Assembly: GCA_963812885.1 (NCBI GenBank)
Contig: CAWEWZ010000004.1
Span: 130,212 to 194,211, forward strand
Reading direction: 5' to 3'
Origin: Bog-756 sp963812885
GTDB lineage: Bacteria; Actinomycetota; Acidimicrobiia; Acidimicrobiales; RAAP-2
Length of the DNA: 64,000 nt
The notes below the pieces were generated by a model that was given only the letters and a program-made list of their open reading frames with translations, ran no database searches and was not told the origin of the DNA. The position numbers and the translations under genes are program-made. Positions 26,504-35,669 of the stretch are shown piece after piece. Each line of letters begins with the position of its first letter. Within the stretch, counting starts at the first letter, position 1.

Positions 26504-29064
26504 GTGTTCGAACGATTTACAGACCGGGCTCGTCGAGTTCTTGTGCTCGCACAGGAGGAAGCGCGCCTTCTGAACCACAGCTTCATTGGCACCGAGCACA
26601 TCCTCCTGGGCCTGATCCACGAGGGTGAGGGCGTCGCGGCCAAGGCGCTCGAGTCGCTTGGTGTCTCGCTCGAGGCCGTCCGTGAGAAGGTCGAGGAGAC
26701 GATCGGCCTGGCCGGAACCGCTCCGACCGGGTCCCCTCCGTTCACACCCCGGGCCAAAAAGGTCCTCGAGCTCTCCCTGCGCGAAGCCCTGCAGCTCGGA
26801 CACAGCTACATCGGCACCGAGCACATGCTCCTCGGTCTCGTCCGTGAGGGTGAAGGCGTGGCCGCTCAGGTGCTCCAGAGTCTGGGCGCCGATCTTCCCC
26901 GGGTCCGCCAGCAGGTCATCCAGCTGCTCTCGGGCTATCAGGGTGGCAAGGAGTCGGTCGGTGCCGGCGCACCCGGCTCGCAGTCGTCGGACGCACCCAC
27001 CGGATCGCCGGTGCTCGACCAGTTCGGTCGCAATCTCACCGCGCTGGCCCGGGACCACAAACTGGACCCGGTCATCGGGCGCGAGAAAGAGATCGAGCGC
27101 GTCATGCAGGTGCTCTCTCGCCGGACGAAGAACAACCCGGTGCTCATCGGAGAGCCGGGCGTCGGCAAGACGGCCATCGTCGAGGGTCTGGCCCAACGGA
27201 TCGTGGCCGATGACGTGCCCGAAACGCTGACCGGCAAGCAGCTCTACACGCTCGACCTGGGCGCGCTGGTCGCCGGCAGCCGGTACCGCGGTGATTTCGA
27301 GGAGCGGCTCAAGAAGGTGCTCAAGGAGATCCGCACCCGGGGCGACATCGTCCTGTTCATCGACGAACTGCACACGTTGGTCGGTGCGGGCGCCGCCGAA
27401 GGCGCCATCGACGCCGCTTCCATCCTGAAGCCGATGCTGGCCCGCGGTGAACTGCAGACGATCGGTGCCACCACCATCGACGAGTACCGCAAGCACCTCG
27501 AGAAGGACGCCGCGCTCGAGCGGCGCTTCCAGCCGATCAAGGTGGAGCAGCCCAACGTGGCGCTGACCATCGAAATCCTGAAGGGATTGCGCGACCGCTA
27601 CGAGTCGCACCATGCGGTCACCATCACCGATCAGGCGCTGGTGGCGGCGGCCAACCTGGCCGACCGGTATCTGGCCGACCGGTACCTGCCGGACAAGGCG
27701 ATCGATCTCATCGACGAGGCCGGCAGTCGGCTGCGCATCCGCCGGATGACCACGCCGCCCGCGTACAAGAAGCTCGAAGAGGAGATCAGCCGGCTCCGGG
27801 CCGACAAGGAAGCGGCCATCGAAAAGCAGGCCTTCGATCAGGCGAAGAAGCTCGCCGAGCAGGAGAAGGTCGCGCCTCGACAGCAAAGAAGCCATGGAGG
27901 CCGAGTGGCGGGCCGAGGGCGTCGACCTGTTCGACGTCGTGGACGAGGAAGTCATTGCCGAGGTGCTGGCCAACTGGACGGGCATTCCCGTCTACCGGCT
28001 CACCGAGGAGGAGACGGCCAAGCTCCTGCGCATGGAGGACGAACTGCACAAGCGGGTGATCGGGCAGGAGCCGGCCATCGCCGCGCTGGCCCGGTCGATC
28101 CGACGCACCCGGGCCGGACTGAAGGATCCCAAGCGGCCGAGCGGCTCGTTCATCTTCCTGGGTCCCGACGGGCGTCGGGAAGACCGAGCTGGCCAAGACG
28201 CTGGCCGAGTTCCTCTTCGACGACGAGGACGCCCTCATCCAGCTCGACATGTCCGAGTACATGGAGAAGCACACGGTGAGCCGCCTGGTCGGCTCGCCCC
28301 CCGGCTACGTCGGCTACGAGGAGGGTGGTCAGCTGACCGAAGCGGTTCGCCGCAAGCCCTTCTCGGTGGTGCTCTTCGATGAGGTCGAGAAGGCGCACGC
28401 CGACGTGTTCAACACCCTCCTCCAGATTCTCGAGGACGGTCGCTTGACGGACGCCCAGGGCCGCTCGGTCGACTTCAAGAACACCGTGCTGATCATGACG
28501 TCCAACCTCGGGACCGCCGACCTGCGGAAGTCCTCGGTGGGCTTTGCCAAGACATCCGAAGCCGTCACCTATGAGCGGATGAAGTCCAAGGTCAACGAGG
28601 CGCTGAAGGCCCACTTCCGGCCCGAGTTCCTCAACCGCATCGACGAGGTGGTGGTCTTCCACGAGCTGTCCAAGGTCGAGGTGGTCGAGATCGTGGACCT
28701 GATGATCCAGCGGGTGTCCAACCAGTTGGAGCTCCAGGGACTGAGCCTGGTGCTCACCCCGCCGGCCAAGCAGCTCCTCGCCGACAAGGGCTACGACCCC
28801 CAGCTGGGAGCCAGGCCGCTCCGTCGGGCCATCCAGCAGATGATCGAGGACCCGCTGTCCGAGCGCATCCTGTGGAAGGAGTTCCGGGTCGGGGAGACCA
28901 TCATCGTCGACGTCGAGACGATCACTCCCGAGGCCGCGGAGGCCTACGACGTCAAGGGTGCACCGCCGCTGGTGGCGGGTGAGCAGCAACTCACCTTCAC
29001 CGCCATCGAGGGGATCGAGCCTCCTCCGGTGGAGCTGGCCGGCGCCGACTCATCCGCAGACTGA
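26504..29064 (+). CDS. clpC: AAA+ chaperone-protease ATPase ClpC, two frameshifts
   Basis: Unfolds proteins and feeds them to ClpP. GTG 26504 with GGAGG seven bases upstream gives the standard start FERFTDRARRVLVLAQ. Two Clp-N repeats follow, then Walker A GEPGVGKT (residues 216-223), VLFIDELHTLVGAG, and a UVR-like middle region. The frame breaks near 27875 (extra C) and near 28168 (extra G), the latter inside the second Walker A, which reads GPTGVGKT once corrected. Then SPPGYVGYEEGGQLTEAVRR, SNLGT and a normal C-terminus. Corrected length is 852 residues, usual for ClpC. Confidence 0.92.
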
Positions 29065-29108
29065 GTCCGCGCCCGCCCGTCTGCGGCGGCTGGCGGGGCG
29101 ACGCGGTC

Positions 29109-29813
29109 CTACTCGGTGTCCTCCAGGTCGAGAAGATCCTGCAGAAGCTTCGGATCGCCCTCGACCCGGACGGCAGAAGGCGGTAGCCGCCCGTAGAGGG
29201 TCAGGACGAGGTCCGACGCCGAGGCCGTCACCACCGTGCTGGTGCCGCGTTGGTCGCCGACGATCCACCGGCCGTCTCCGTCCTCGGAGACCAAGGTGAG
29301 AGAGCCCAGCAACCGGTCGGCCGCCGTCCCCAGCACGATCTCGAGGAACTCGGCCACGCCGTCGTGGGCCACGGCCGGATCGATCGGGGTCGGGCTCCCG
29401 AGGGCCTGTTCTGCGTCCCAACGGTGGACGGTGGCCTCTTGTGCCTGGTGTCGAGCCACCGCGCCGGAGGTGAGTGGACGCCCCCACCAGGTCCAGCACG
29501 GGCTGTCGGCGTTGTTCTCCTCCAGAGCGGCCAACAACTCCGCCGTGCTCGCTCTCATCCACCCGGCCAGGTCGTCGTCCGGCGGTGGGTCCTCGGTGGG
29601 CCGGTCGGGGTCGCCCTCGCCGGAGGTGGGCCCGTCGGGATGGCCTGCCCGCACATTGGCGGCCCAGAAGCGCTGCACCCGGCCGAGGTGCACGATCAGG
29701 TCGCGAAAGGACCAGTCGGGGCAGGAGGGGACTGTCGTGTCCAAGTCGGCACCGGCGATCAGGTCCGCCACCCGTGAACTGTCGGTCTGGATGGCGTGTG
29801 ACCAGTCGAGCAT
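29109..29813 (-). CDS. Maleylpyruvate isomerase-family (mycothiol-dependent) protein
   Basis: 234 residues of the actinobacterial DinB-like TIGR03083 group. Metal/thiol-site residues lie in SCPDWSFRDLIVHLGRVQRFWAA and in VARHQAQEATVHRWDAEQA, matching the three-histidine arrangement of these enzymes. They catalyse mycothiol-dependent isomerisations or transfers; the substrate here is unknown. ATG 29813 is preferred to 29879 because homology starts at MLDWSHAI. It diverges from radA, with 89 bp between them. Confidence 0.75.
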   Translation of the reverse strand: MLDWSHAIQTDSSRVADLIAGADLDTTVPSCPDWSFRDLIVHLGRVQRFWAANVRAGHPDGPTSGEGDPDRPTEDPPPDDDLAGWMRASTAELLAALEENNADSPCWTWWGRPLTSGAVARHQAQEATVHRWDAEQALGSPTPIDPAVAHDGVAEFLEIVLGTAADRLLGSLTLVSEDGDGRWIVGDQRGTSTVVTASASDLVLTLYGRLPPSAVRVEGDPKLLQDLLDLEDTE

Positions 29814-29902
29814 GGCCCGATCGTAGCGATTCGGCCGCCATTTGACCGAGGCCCGCACGACGGTCACCCCGGTTGGCACACCCGATCCCTACCATCAGGG
29901 CC

Positions 29903-31306
29903 ATGGCAAAGACGGCCAAGCGCCACCGCTGCATCGACTGTGGAGGGACGACCGCCCGATGGGCCGGCCGTTGCCCCTCGTGCGGGGAGTGGAACACCCT
30001 GGTCGAAGAGGCCCACCTCGGCCCGCTGGTCCGGGCGGTCGACGACTTGAACCTGTCGTCGATGCCCGTCCCCCTGTCGTCGGTCGACATGTCCGAGGCG
30101 GCGCCCCTGCCGACCGGTGTCGCCGAATTCGACCGGGTCCTCTCCGGTGGTCTGGTTCCGGGCTCGGTGACCCTCCTCGGAGGCGAGCCGGGGATCGGCA
30201 AGTCGACCCTCCTCCTCCAGGTCCTGGCCGCCCGGGCCGCATCCGGTCATCGGGTGCTCCTGGTGTCCGCCGAGGAGTCGGCGCACCAGGTTCGGCTGCG
30301 TGCCGAGCGGCTGGGTCCGGTCCCGCCGGGTCTGTTGATCCTGTCGGCCACCGATATCGGTGCGGTGATCAGCGCGGTGGTCGAGTCAGCACCGGAGCTG
30401 GTGGTGATCGACTCCATCCAGGCGGTGTCCATCGGGCCGTCGACCCTCGGCGAGCGGCGGGCCGCCGGCGTGCCGGGCAGCGTCGCGCAGGTGCGCGAGT
30501 GCGCCGACCAGTTGGTGGGACTGGCCAAGTCGCGGCAGGTGTCCATCGTGCTGGTCGGACATGTGACCAAGGACGGGTCCCTGGCCGGTCCCCGGACGCT
30601 CGAGCACATGGTGGACACCGTGCTGAGCTTCGAGGGGGACCGGCACCACGCGCTCCGGCTGCTCCTGGCGGTCAAGCACCGGTTCGGCCCCACCGGTGAG
30701 CTCGGGCTGTTCGAGATGGGGGACCAGGGTCTCAACCGGGTCGACGACCCCGGTCGGCTTCTGCTCGGCGACCGGCTCACCGGGGTGCCGGGCGGGGTCG
30801 TGCTTCCGGCTGTGCAGGGCCGCCGCACCCTGGTCGTCGAGCTCCAGGCCCTGGTGACCCCGATGACCCAGGCCCAGCCCAAGCGGTCGGTGGTCGGGCT
30901 GGACAGCGGTCGCCTGGTCATGACCCTGGCCGTGCTGGCCCGCCTGGCCGAGCTGCCCGTGCTGTCGTTGGACGTGTTCGTATCGGTGGCCGGTGGGATC
31001 CGGGTGACGGAGCCGGCGGCCGACCTGGCCGTGACCCTGGCGGTGGCATCGGCCGTCACCGGCCGGCCGCTGCCCGCCAAACTGGCCGCGGTCGGCGAGG
31101 TGGGGCTGGCCGGGGAGGTCCGCCAAGTGACCAACCTTCGCCGCCGACTCGAGGAGTTGGCACGGTTGGGATTCGACCAGGTGGTGGTCCCGGCCTCGTC
31201 TCCGGAGGGACCGGCCGGGGTCGAGCTGTTGCGGGTGGACCGGGTGGTCGACGCGCTGCTGCTCCTAGGCCCCGATGACCTGTCGGCAGGTACCATTCGT
31301 CTGTGA
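29903..31306 (+). CDS. radA: DNA repair protein RadA
   Basis: 467 residues. A RecA-like ATPase that helps branch migration during recombination repair. The zinc finger is C10-C13-C24-C27 (CIDC...CPSC), Walker A GGEPGIGKST is at 93-102, and the RadA-specific KHRFG motif is at 258-262. The C-terminus is Lon-like (GGIRVTEPAADLAV, GEVGLAGEVRQV). The disA start overlaps its stop by four bases; in other bacteria RadA and DisA interact physically. Confidence 0.95.
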   Translation: MAKTAKRHRCIDCGGTTARWAGRCPSCGEWNTLVEEAHLGPLVRAVDDLNLSSMPVPLSSVDMSEAAPLPTGVAEFDRVLSGGLVPGSVTLLGGEPGIGKSTLLLQVLAARAASGHRVLLVSAEESAHQVRLRAERLGPVPPGLLILSATDIGAVISAVVESAPELVVIDSIQAVSIGPSTLGERRAAGVPGSVAQVRECADQLVGLAKSRQVSIVLVGHVTKDGSLAGPRTLEHMVDTVLSFEGDRHHALRLLLAVKHRFGPTGELGLFEMGDQGLNRVDDPGRLLLGDRLTGVPGGVVLPAVQGRRTLVVELQALVTPMTQAQPKRSVVGLDSGRLVMTLAVLARLAELPVLSLDVFVSVAGGIRVTEPAADLAVTLAVASAVTGRPLPAKLAAVGEVGLAGEVRQVTNLRRRLEELARLGFDQVVVPASSPEGPAGVELLRVDRVVDALLLLGPDDLSAGTIRL

Positions 31307-32394
31307 ACACCCGGCAGAGCTCGCCGCTCAGTGACGCTCTGGCCATGGCGGCGCCCGGCCGACCCTTGCGGGACGGACTCGACCGGATCCTCCGGGCCAA
31401 ACGGGGAGCCCTGGTGGTGGTGGGCGATGGTCCCAACGTGCTCTCCATCTGTTCGGGCGGATTCCTGCTCGACGCCGAGTTCAGCCCCCAACGTCTCTCC
31501 GAGCTGGCCAAGATGGATGGAGCCATCATCCTGGCTGCCAACGCCTCCCGGATCGCCCGGGCCAACGTCCACCTCATGCCCGATGCCGCCATCCCCACCT
31601 CCGAAACGGGCACACGGCACCGGACCGCCGAGCGGGTGGCCCGCTCGATCAACGTCCCGGTCCTGTCGGTGTCGGCGGCCATGTCGGTCATCGCCGTGTA
31701 CCGGAACGACCTCAAGCACACCATCCAGCCCACCGGCTGGTTGCACGACCGGACCGATCAGGCCCTGGCCACCATGCAGCGGTTCCGGAGCCGCTTCGAC
31801 GTCGCTCTCAACGGCCTCTCCGTCCTGGAGGTCGAGGACACCGTCTCGGTGGGGGATGTCGTGGGGGTGGTCCAGGCTGCCGAGATGCTCCTGCGCATCG
31901 CCGAGGAGGTGGAGGCCTATCTGGTCGAGCTGGGCGACGACGGCCGCCTGGTCGGGCTCCAATCCGCGGAGCTGGTCGACGGGGTGGCACCCGCCCTCCA
32001 CCTGGTGGTGCGGGACTACTGCCAGCAGGCACCGACCAGGGGCGCCGACCGGCACGCGGTGGTCGGTCGGGTGGTCGATGAGCTGGCCCATCTGACCTCG
32101 GACGACCTGCAGGATGCCGGCCGGGTGGCGGGAATCCTCGGCCTCCCCGAGTCCTTCAGCGACACCGAGTCGGGGATCGAGCCCAGAGGCTACCGGCTGC
32201 TCTACCGGCTGCCCCGGTTCTCGGACACCATCATCGAGCGGATCGTGGACCGGTTCGTCAACCTCCAGCAGATCATGCGGGCCTCCCTGGGGGAACTCGA
32301 ACAGGTGGAGGGAGTTGGCCAGGCCCGGGCCCACTCGGTCAAGGACGGGCTGGCCCGCCTGGCCGAGGCCAGCATCTTCGAGCGCTACCAGTAG
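31303..32394 (+). CDS. disA: DNA integrity scanning diadenylate cyclase
   Basis: 363 residues. Makes cyclic di-AMP and scans DNA for branched structures. The DAC-domain motifs DGA (72-74) and RHRTAER (105-111) are intact, a helical linker follows, and the C-terminal HhH DNA-binding part contains LEQVEGVGQARAHSVKDGL. GTG 31303 overlaps the radA stop. This implies c-di-AMP signalling in the organism. No ydaO-type riboswitch is seen in the window. Confidence 0.95.
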   Translation: MNTRQSSPLSDALAMAAPGRPLRDGLDRILRAKRGALVVVGDGPNVLSICSGGFLLDAEFSPQRLSELAKMDGAIILAANASRIARANVHLMPDAAIPTSETGTRHRTAERVARSINVPVLSVSAAMSVIAVYRNDLKHTIQPTGWLHDRTDQALATMQRFRSRFDVALNGLSVLEVEDTVSVGDVVGVVQAAEMLLRIAEEVEAYLVELGDDGRLVGLQSAELVDGVAPALHLVVRDYCQQAPTRGADRHAVVGRVVDELAHLTSDDLQDAGRVAGILGLPESFSDTESGIEPRGYRLLYRLPRFSDTIIERIVDRFVNLQQIMRASLGELEQVEGVGQARAHSVKDGLARLAEASIFERYQ

Positions 32395-32540
32395 GCCGGC
32401 CGACCCCCGGCCCTGTCCGGCCCGGCCTCGACGCCCGGCCCGGTCGGAGAGAGCGCCGCCACCGTGTACAATTGCTTGCTCGTCTACGCGGTCCCGATGT
32501 CGCTCAACCAGCCCGGGATCAGCACGCAATGCCAGGAGGC

Positions 32541-33020
32541 ATGGTGTTCGACATCGGTGACAAGGTCGTTTATCCGCACCACGGCGCGGCCGTCGTGGAA
32601 CGCCGTGAGACCAAAGAGGCTTTCGGGAAAAAGCAGGAGTACCTGGTACTTCGCCTTGCCTATGGGGATCTGACCCTGATGGTTCCCGCCGACAACACGG
32701 ACGGTGTGGGCCTTCGGGAAGTGATCAACGACGAGGAAGTGGAAGAGGTGTTCGCGGTGCTCCGCAAGAAGGAGGCCCGGATGCCGACCAACTGGTCCCG
32801 TCGGTACAAGAACCACTCCGAGAAGCTCCGGTCCGGCGATATCTACCAGGTGGCGGAAGTGGTCAGGAACCTCTCCATCCGGGACAAGGACAAGGGGCTC
32901 TCGGCGGGCGAGAAGCGGATGCTCAGCCGGGCTCGTCAGATCCTGGTGTCCGAGCTGACCTTCGCCCTGGGAGTCGATGAGGAGACCGCCGAGGTTCGGC
33001 TCAACGAGGCGCTTCCCTGA
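32541..33020 (+). CDS. carD: CarD-family transcriptional regulator
   Basis: 159 residues that align end to end with mycobacterial CarD: N-terminal RNA-polymerase-binding Tudor-like domain (FDIGDKVVYPHHGAAVVE, EYLVLRLAYGDLTLMVP) and C-terminal helical DNA-binding domain (TNWSRRYKNH, LSAGEKRMLSRARQILVSEL). It stabilises open complexes at rRNA and housekeeping promoters. AGGAGG at 32534-32539 is only one base from ATG 32541; translation may start at GTG 32544 or ATG 32529. It is followed by ispD and ispF, as in mycobacteria. Confidence 0.93.
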   Translation: MVFDIGDKVVYPHHGAAVVERRETKEAFGKKQEYLVLRLAYGDLTLMVPADNTDGVGLREVINDEEVEEVFAVLRKKEARMPTNWSRRYKNHSEKLRSGDIYQVAEVVRNLSIRDKDKGLSAGEKRMLSRARQILVSELTFALGVDEETAEVRLNEALP

Positions 33021-33046
33021 GCCGAACGGGGTCCGTCTGGGCCATC

Positions 33047-33720
33047 GTGGTGGCGGCGGGGACAGGTCAGCGGTTCGGCGGCCCCAAGCAGTTCGCCGAA
33101 CTGGCCGGAAAGCCGGTGGCGGCCTGGTCGGTCGAGGCCGCTCGCTCGGTCGCCGACGGGGTGGTCCTGGTGGTCCCGGCAGAGGACCGTTCGGGCGGGT
33201 CCGGAGGATCCGGGGCCGGTCGGCCGGCGGGTGGCGCACGGCGGCCTCGACGGGTGCCGACCGGGTGGTGGCCGGTGGTGCGACCCGGGCGGCATCGGTG
33301 CGGGCCGGACTGGCGGCCGTTCCGGACGACGCCGCCATCATCGTGGTCCACGACGCCGCCCGGCCGCTGGCCACCGACGAGCTGTTCGCATCGGTCGTCG
33401 CCGTCCTCCGTTCCACCGAGGCCGACGGGGCCATCCCGGTGGTGCCGGTCTCCGACACCCTGAAGCGGGTGGATGGCGACAGGGTGGTCCACGGCGTCGA
33501 TCGCGATGGCCTGGTCGCGGTCCAGACACCGCAGGCGTTCGTTGCCGTCACGCTGCGGCGGGCCCATCAGGCGTGTGGTGAGGCCACCGACGACGCCGGG
33601 CTCGTGGAGGAGCTGGGCGCTACGGTCCACACGGTGGAGGGGGATCCGCACAATGTGAAGCTGACCCGGTCCGAGGATCTGGCCCTGGCCGAGGCGCTGC
33701 TGCGGGTGGCCGGCCGATGA
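33047..33720 (+). CDS. ispD: 2-C-methyl-D-erythritol 4-phosphate cytidylyltransferase, frameshifted
   Basis: MEP-pathway step making CDP-methylerythritol. The nucleotide loop VAAGTGQRFGGPKQF is at the N-terminus; then VLVVPAEDR. The frame shifts near 33230 (a base lost, or two gained) before GADRVVAGGATRAASVRAGL, VVHDAARPL, the IPVVPVSDTLKRV strand and a normal end LTRSEDLALAEALL. A conserved VWAIV stretch lies before GTG 33047 without a good start codon, so the true start may also be disturbed. Its stop overlaps ispF as ATGA. Confidence 0.88.
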
Positions 33721-34241
33721 GCGGTGGGCCGTCGTCGATCCGGATCGGACAGGGACTCGACGTCCACCGGTTCTGCGATCATCCCGGGCGCCCGCTGGTG
33801 CTGGGCGGTGTGGTCATCACCGGGGACGGGGCGCGGCCACTCGAGGGGCACAGCGACGCCGACGCCGTGGCCCACGCCATCGCCGATGCGGTCCTCGGAG
33901 CGGCTGGTCTCGGCGACCTCGGGCGCCACGCTCCCGACACCGACCCGAAATGGCAGGGGGCGGACAGCCTGGAGATCCTGTCCCGGATGGTGGATCTCGC
34001 CCGCCAGGCCGGATGGTCGCCGGTCAATGCCGACTGCACGGTGGTGGCGGAGCAGCCCCGTCTGGCTCCCTTCATCGCCCAGATGGCCGAACGGCTGACG
34101 TCGGCGCTCGGTGCGCCGGTCAACGTGAAGGCGACCCGGGCAGAGGGGCTCGGGGCTCTCGGCCGGGCCGAAGGGATCGCCAGTACGGCCATCGTCCTGA
34201 TGGCTTCGTCCGGGGCCACCGCCGACGACCCAGCCCGATGA
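33717..34241 (+). CDS. ispF: 2-C-methyl-D-erythritol 2,4-cyclodiphosphate synthase
   Basis: 174 residues. Cyclises CDP-methylerythritol phosphate and releases CMP. Metal ligands are D15 and H17 (GQGLDVHRF) and H45 (GHSDADAVAHAI); the GDLGRHAPDTD loop, NADCTVVAEQPRL and VKATRAEGLGALGR are present. The last ~12 residues are an extra tail. It overlaps ispD and rlmB by four bases each. Confidence 0.95.
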   Translation: MSGGPSSIRIGQGLDVHRFCDHPGRPLVLGGVVITGDGARPLEGHSDADAVAHAIADAVLGAAGLGDLGRHAPDTDPKWQGADSLEILSRMVDLARQAGWSPVNADCTVVAEQPRLAPFIAQMAERLTSALGAPVNVKATRAEGLGALGRAEGIASTAIVLMASSGATADDPAR

Positions 34242-35191
34242 GCCCGTCTTCCCGAAGCGGCGGGCGGAGTGGTGCCGGCGGACGGGGCACGCGGCGGCCA
34301 AGGGCCGGGACCGGCGGACGGGGCCGGCTGCCAGGACCGGCCGTGGTACGCGGCGGACGGGGCCAGCCCGTTCGGTCTGCGGATCGGGGCGGACGACGGC
34401 CCGATCGGCCCGGTAGTGCCGGGCGCCAGGGCTCCGGCCCTCCGGGACTCGGCGGCGACCAGGTCGAGGGGCGGCAAGCGGTGCGGGAACTGCTCAAAGC
34501 CAACCGGCGGTCGGTCCGGTCCGTCTTCATGGCCGAGGGCATGGATGCCGCGACCATCCTCGACGAGATCGAGGACCTGGCCGCCACCCGCCGGGTCAAG
34601 GTCGACTACGTCAGTCGTCGTCGCATCGACTCACTGGCCCGCACCGAGGCCGCGCAGGGCGTGGTGGCACTGGCCCGGCCGGTCGAGGAGACACCGCTCG
34701 AATCACTGTGCGAACCGACCAGCCGTGGTCGGGTGCCGTTCCTGCTGGTGTTGGATGGCATCACCGATCCGCAGAACCTCGGGGCCTTGTTGCGGAGCGC
34801 GGAGTGCGCCGGGGTCACCGGCGTCGTGCTCCCGCGCCATCGGTCGGCCCACCTCTCCCCTACGGTGACCAAAGCGGCCGCGGGCGCCGTCGAGTACCTC
34901 CCGATGGCTCTGGTGGCCGGCATTCCGGCCGCGCTACCTCGCCTGTCGGCCATGGGGGTGTGGACGGTCGGTCTGGTCGGTGAGGCGCGCCAACCGTTCT
35001 ACGACCTGCCGCTCGGGGATCAGCCGGTGGGGCTGGTGCTGGGCTCGGAGGGAACCGGACTGGCCCCGTTGACGAGAAAGCGCTGCGACGTGCTGGCATC
35101 CATTCCCCAGCACGGTTCCCTTTCGTCCCTCAACGTCTCCACCGCAGGTGCCATCGCCTGCTTCGACGTGGCCCGTCAGCGGTTCCGTTGA
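34238..35191 (+). CDS. rlmB: 23S rRNA 2'-O-ribose methyltransferase, SpoU/TrmH family (RlmB-like)
   Basis: 317 residues. The substrate-binding domain begins with VEGRQAVRELLKA. The SPOUT motifs are LLVLDGITDPQNLGALLRSAECAGVTGVV (motif 1), GLVLGSEGTGLA (motif 2) and IPQHGSLSSLNVSTAGAIACFD (motif 3). The likely target is G2251 of 23S rRNA. An ~80-residue N-terminal extension is Arg/Gly-rich with three GGRG units and may bind RNA. ATG overlaps ispF. cysS, which lies between ispF and rlmB in mycobacteria, is missing here. Confidence 0.88.
   Translation: MSPSSRSGGRSGAGGRGTRRPRAGTGGRGRLPGPAVVRGGRGQPVRSADRGGRRPDRPGSAGRQGSGPPGLGGDQVEGRQAVRELLKANRRSVRSVFMAEGMDAATILDEIEDLAATRRVKVDYVSRRRIDSLARTEAAQGVVALARPVEETPLESLCEPTSRGRVPFLLVLDGITDPQNLGALLRSAECAGVTGVVLPRHRSAHLSPTVTKAAAGAVEYLPMALVAGIPAALPRLSAMGVWTVGLVGEARQPFYDLPLGDQPVGLVLGSEGTGLAPLTRKRCDVLASIPQHGSLSSLNVSTAGAIACFDVARQRFR
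34277..34363 (+). repeat. Three copies of a 12-bp unit encoding GGRG
   Basis: GGCGGACGGGGC occurs at 34277, 34313 and 34352, spaced by 36 and 39 bases, so all three are read in the rlmB frame as Gly-Gly-Arg-Gly, an RGG-box-like pattern. Confidence 0.7.
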
Positions 35192-35200
35192 CCGGATGTC

Positions 35201-35495
35201 TCAGGCCACCTCGTCGACGGCCACGCCCTTCCAGAACGCCACCCGATCGGAGATCTCGGCTGCCGCTTCCTCGGGCGATGGGATAGTACCAGGCGGCGTC
35301 GTCGTTGCGGATCCCGTCCACGACCACCGACCGGTAGCTCGCCACTCCTTTCCAGGGGCAGAAGGTGTGGCGGTCACTGGGTCGGAAGTAGGTGTCGTCC
35401 ACGTCCTCGGCGGGGAAGTAGTGGTTGCCCTCCACCACGACCGTCCGGTCGCTCTCGGCCAGGACGGCACCGTTCCAAGTCGCTCGTATCTTCAT
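35201..35495 (-). CDS. DUF427 domain protein, one frameshift
   Basis: A small beta-barrel protein of ~97 residues. RATWNGAVLAESDRTVVVEGNHYFP and DRHTFCPWKGVASYRSVVVDG are the family core. After AAWYYP an extra base near 35283 puts the end, PSPEEAAAEISDRVAFWKGV, into the next frame, stopping at 35201. Uncorrected, the frame runs to 35130 over the end of rlmB. Function is unknown in the family. Confidence 0.8.
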
Positions 35496-35669
35496 GACGA
35501 AGACAACCCCGACGGGCCGGTCACTGTTCCCGTCCGACCGTACCGCGGGTGATCAAACCCGAGCCGAGCGGCACCGAGTGGCCGATGAGTGCGAGTCGGG
35601 GTCGGCCACTGTGATCGGCCGGCCGCCTGTCCATCGACGGCCGCGCCCGCGTGATCAAATGGAGCCGGG

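Noticed and set aside
25793..27985. 730-codon minus-strand frame over clpC
   Set aside because: Antisense shadow of clpC; only its far end coincides with real polyprenyl-synthase sequence, in a different frame.
27870..28170. Programmed ribosomal frameshifting in clpC
   Set aside because: There is no slippery heptamer or conserved precedent, and similar breaks occur in many unrelated genes of the window.
30247..32529. 760-codon minus-strand frame over radA-disA
   Set aside because: It is the complement of two well-recognised genes and shows no independent protein signature.
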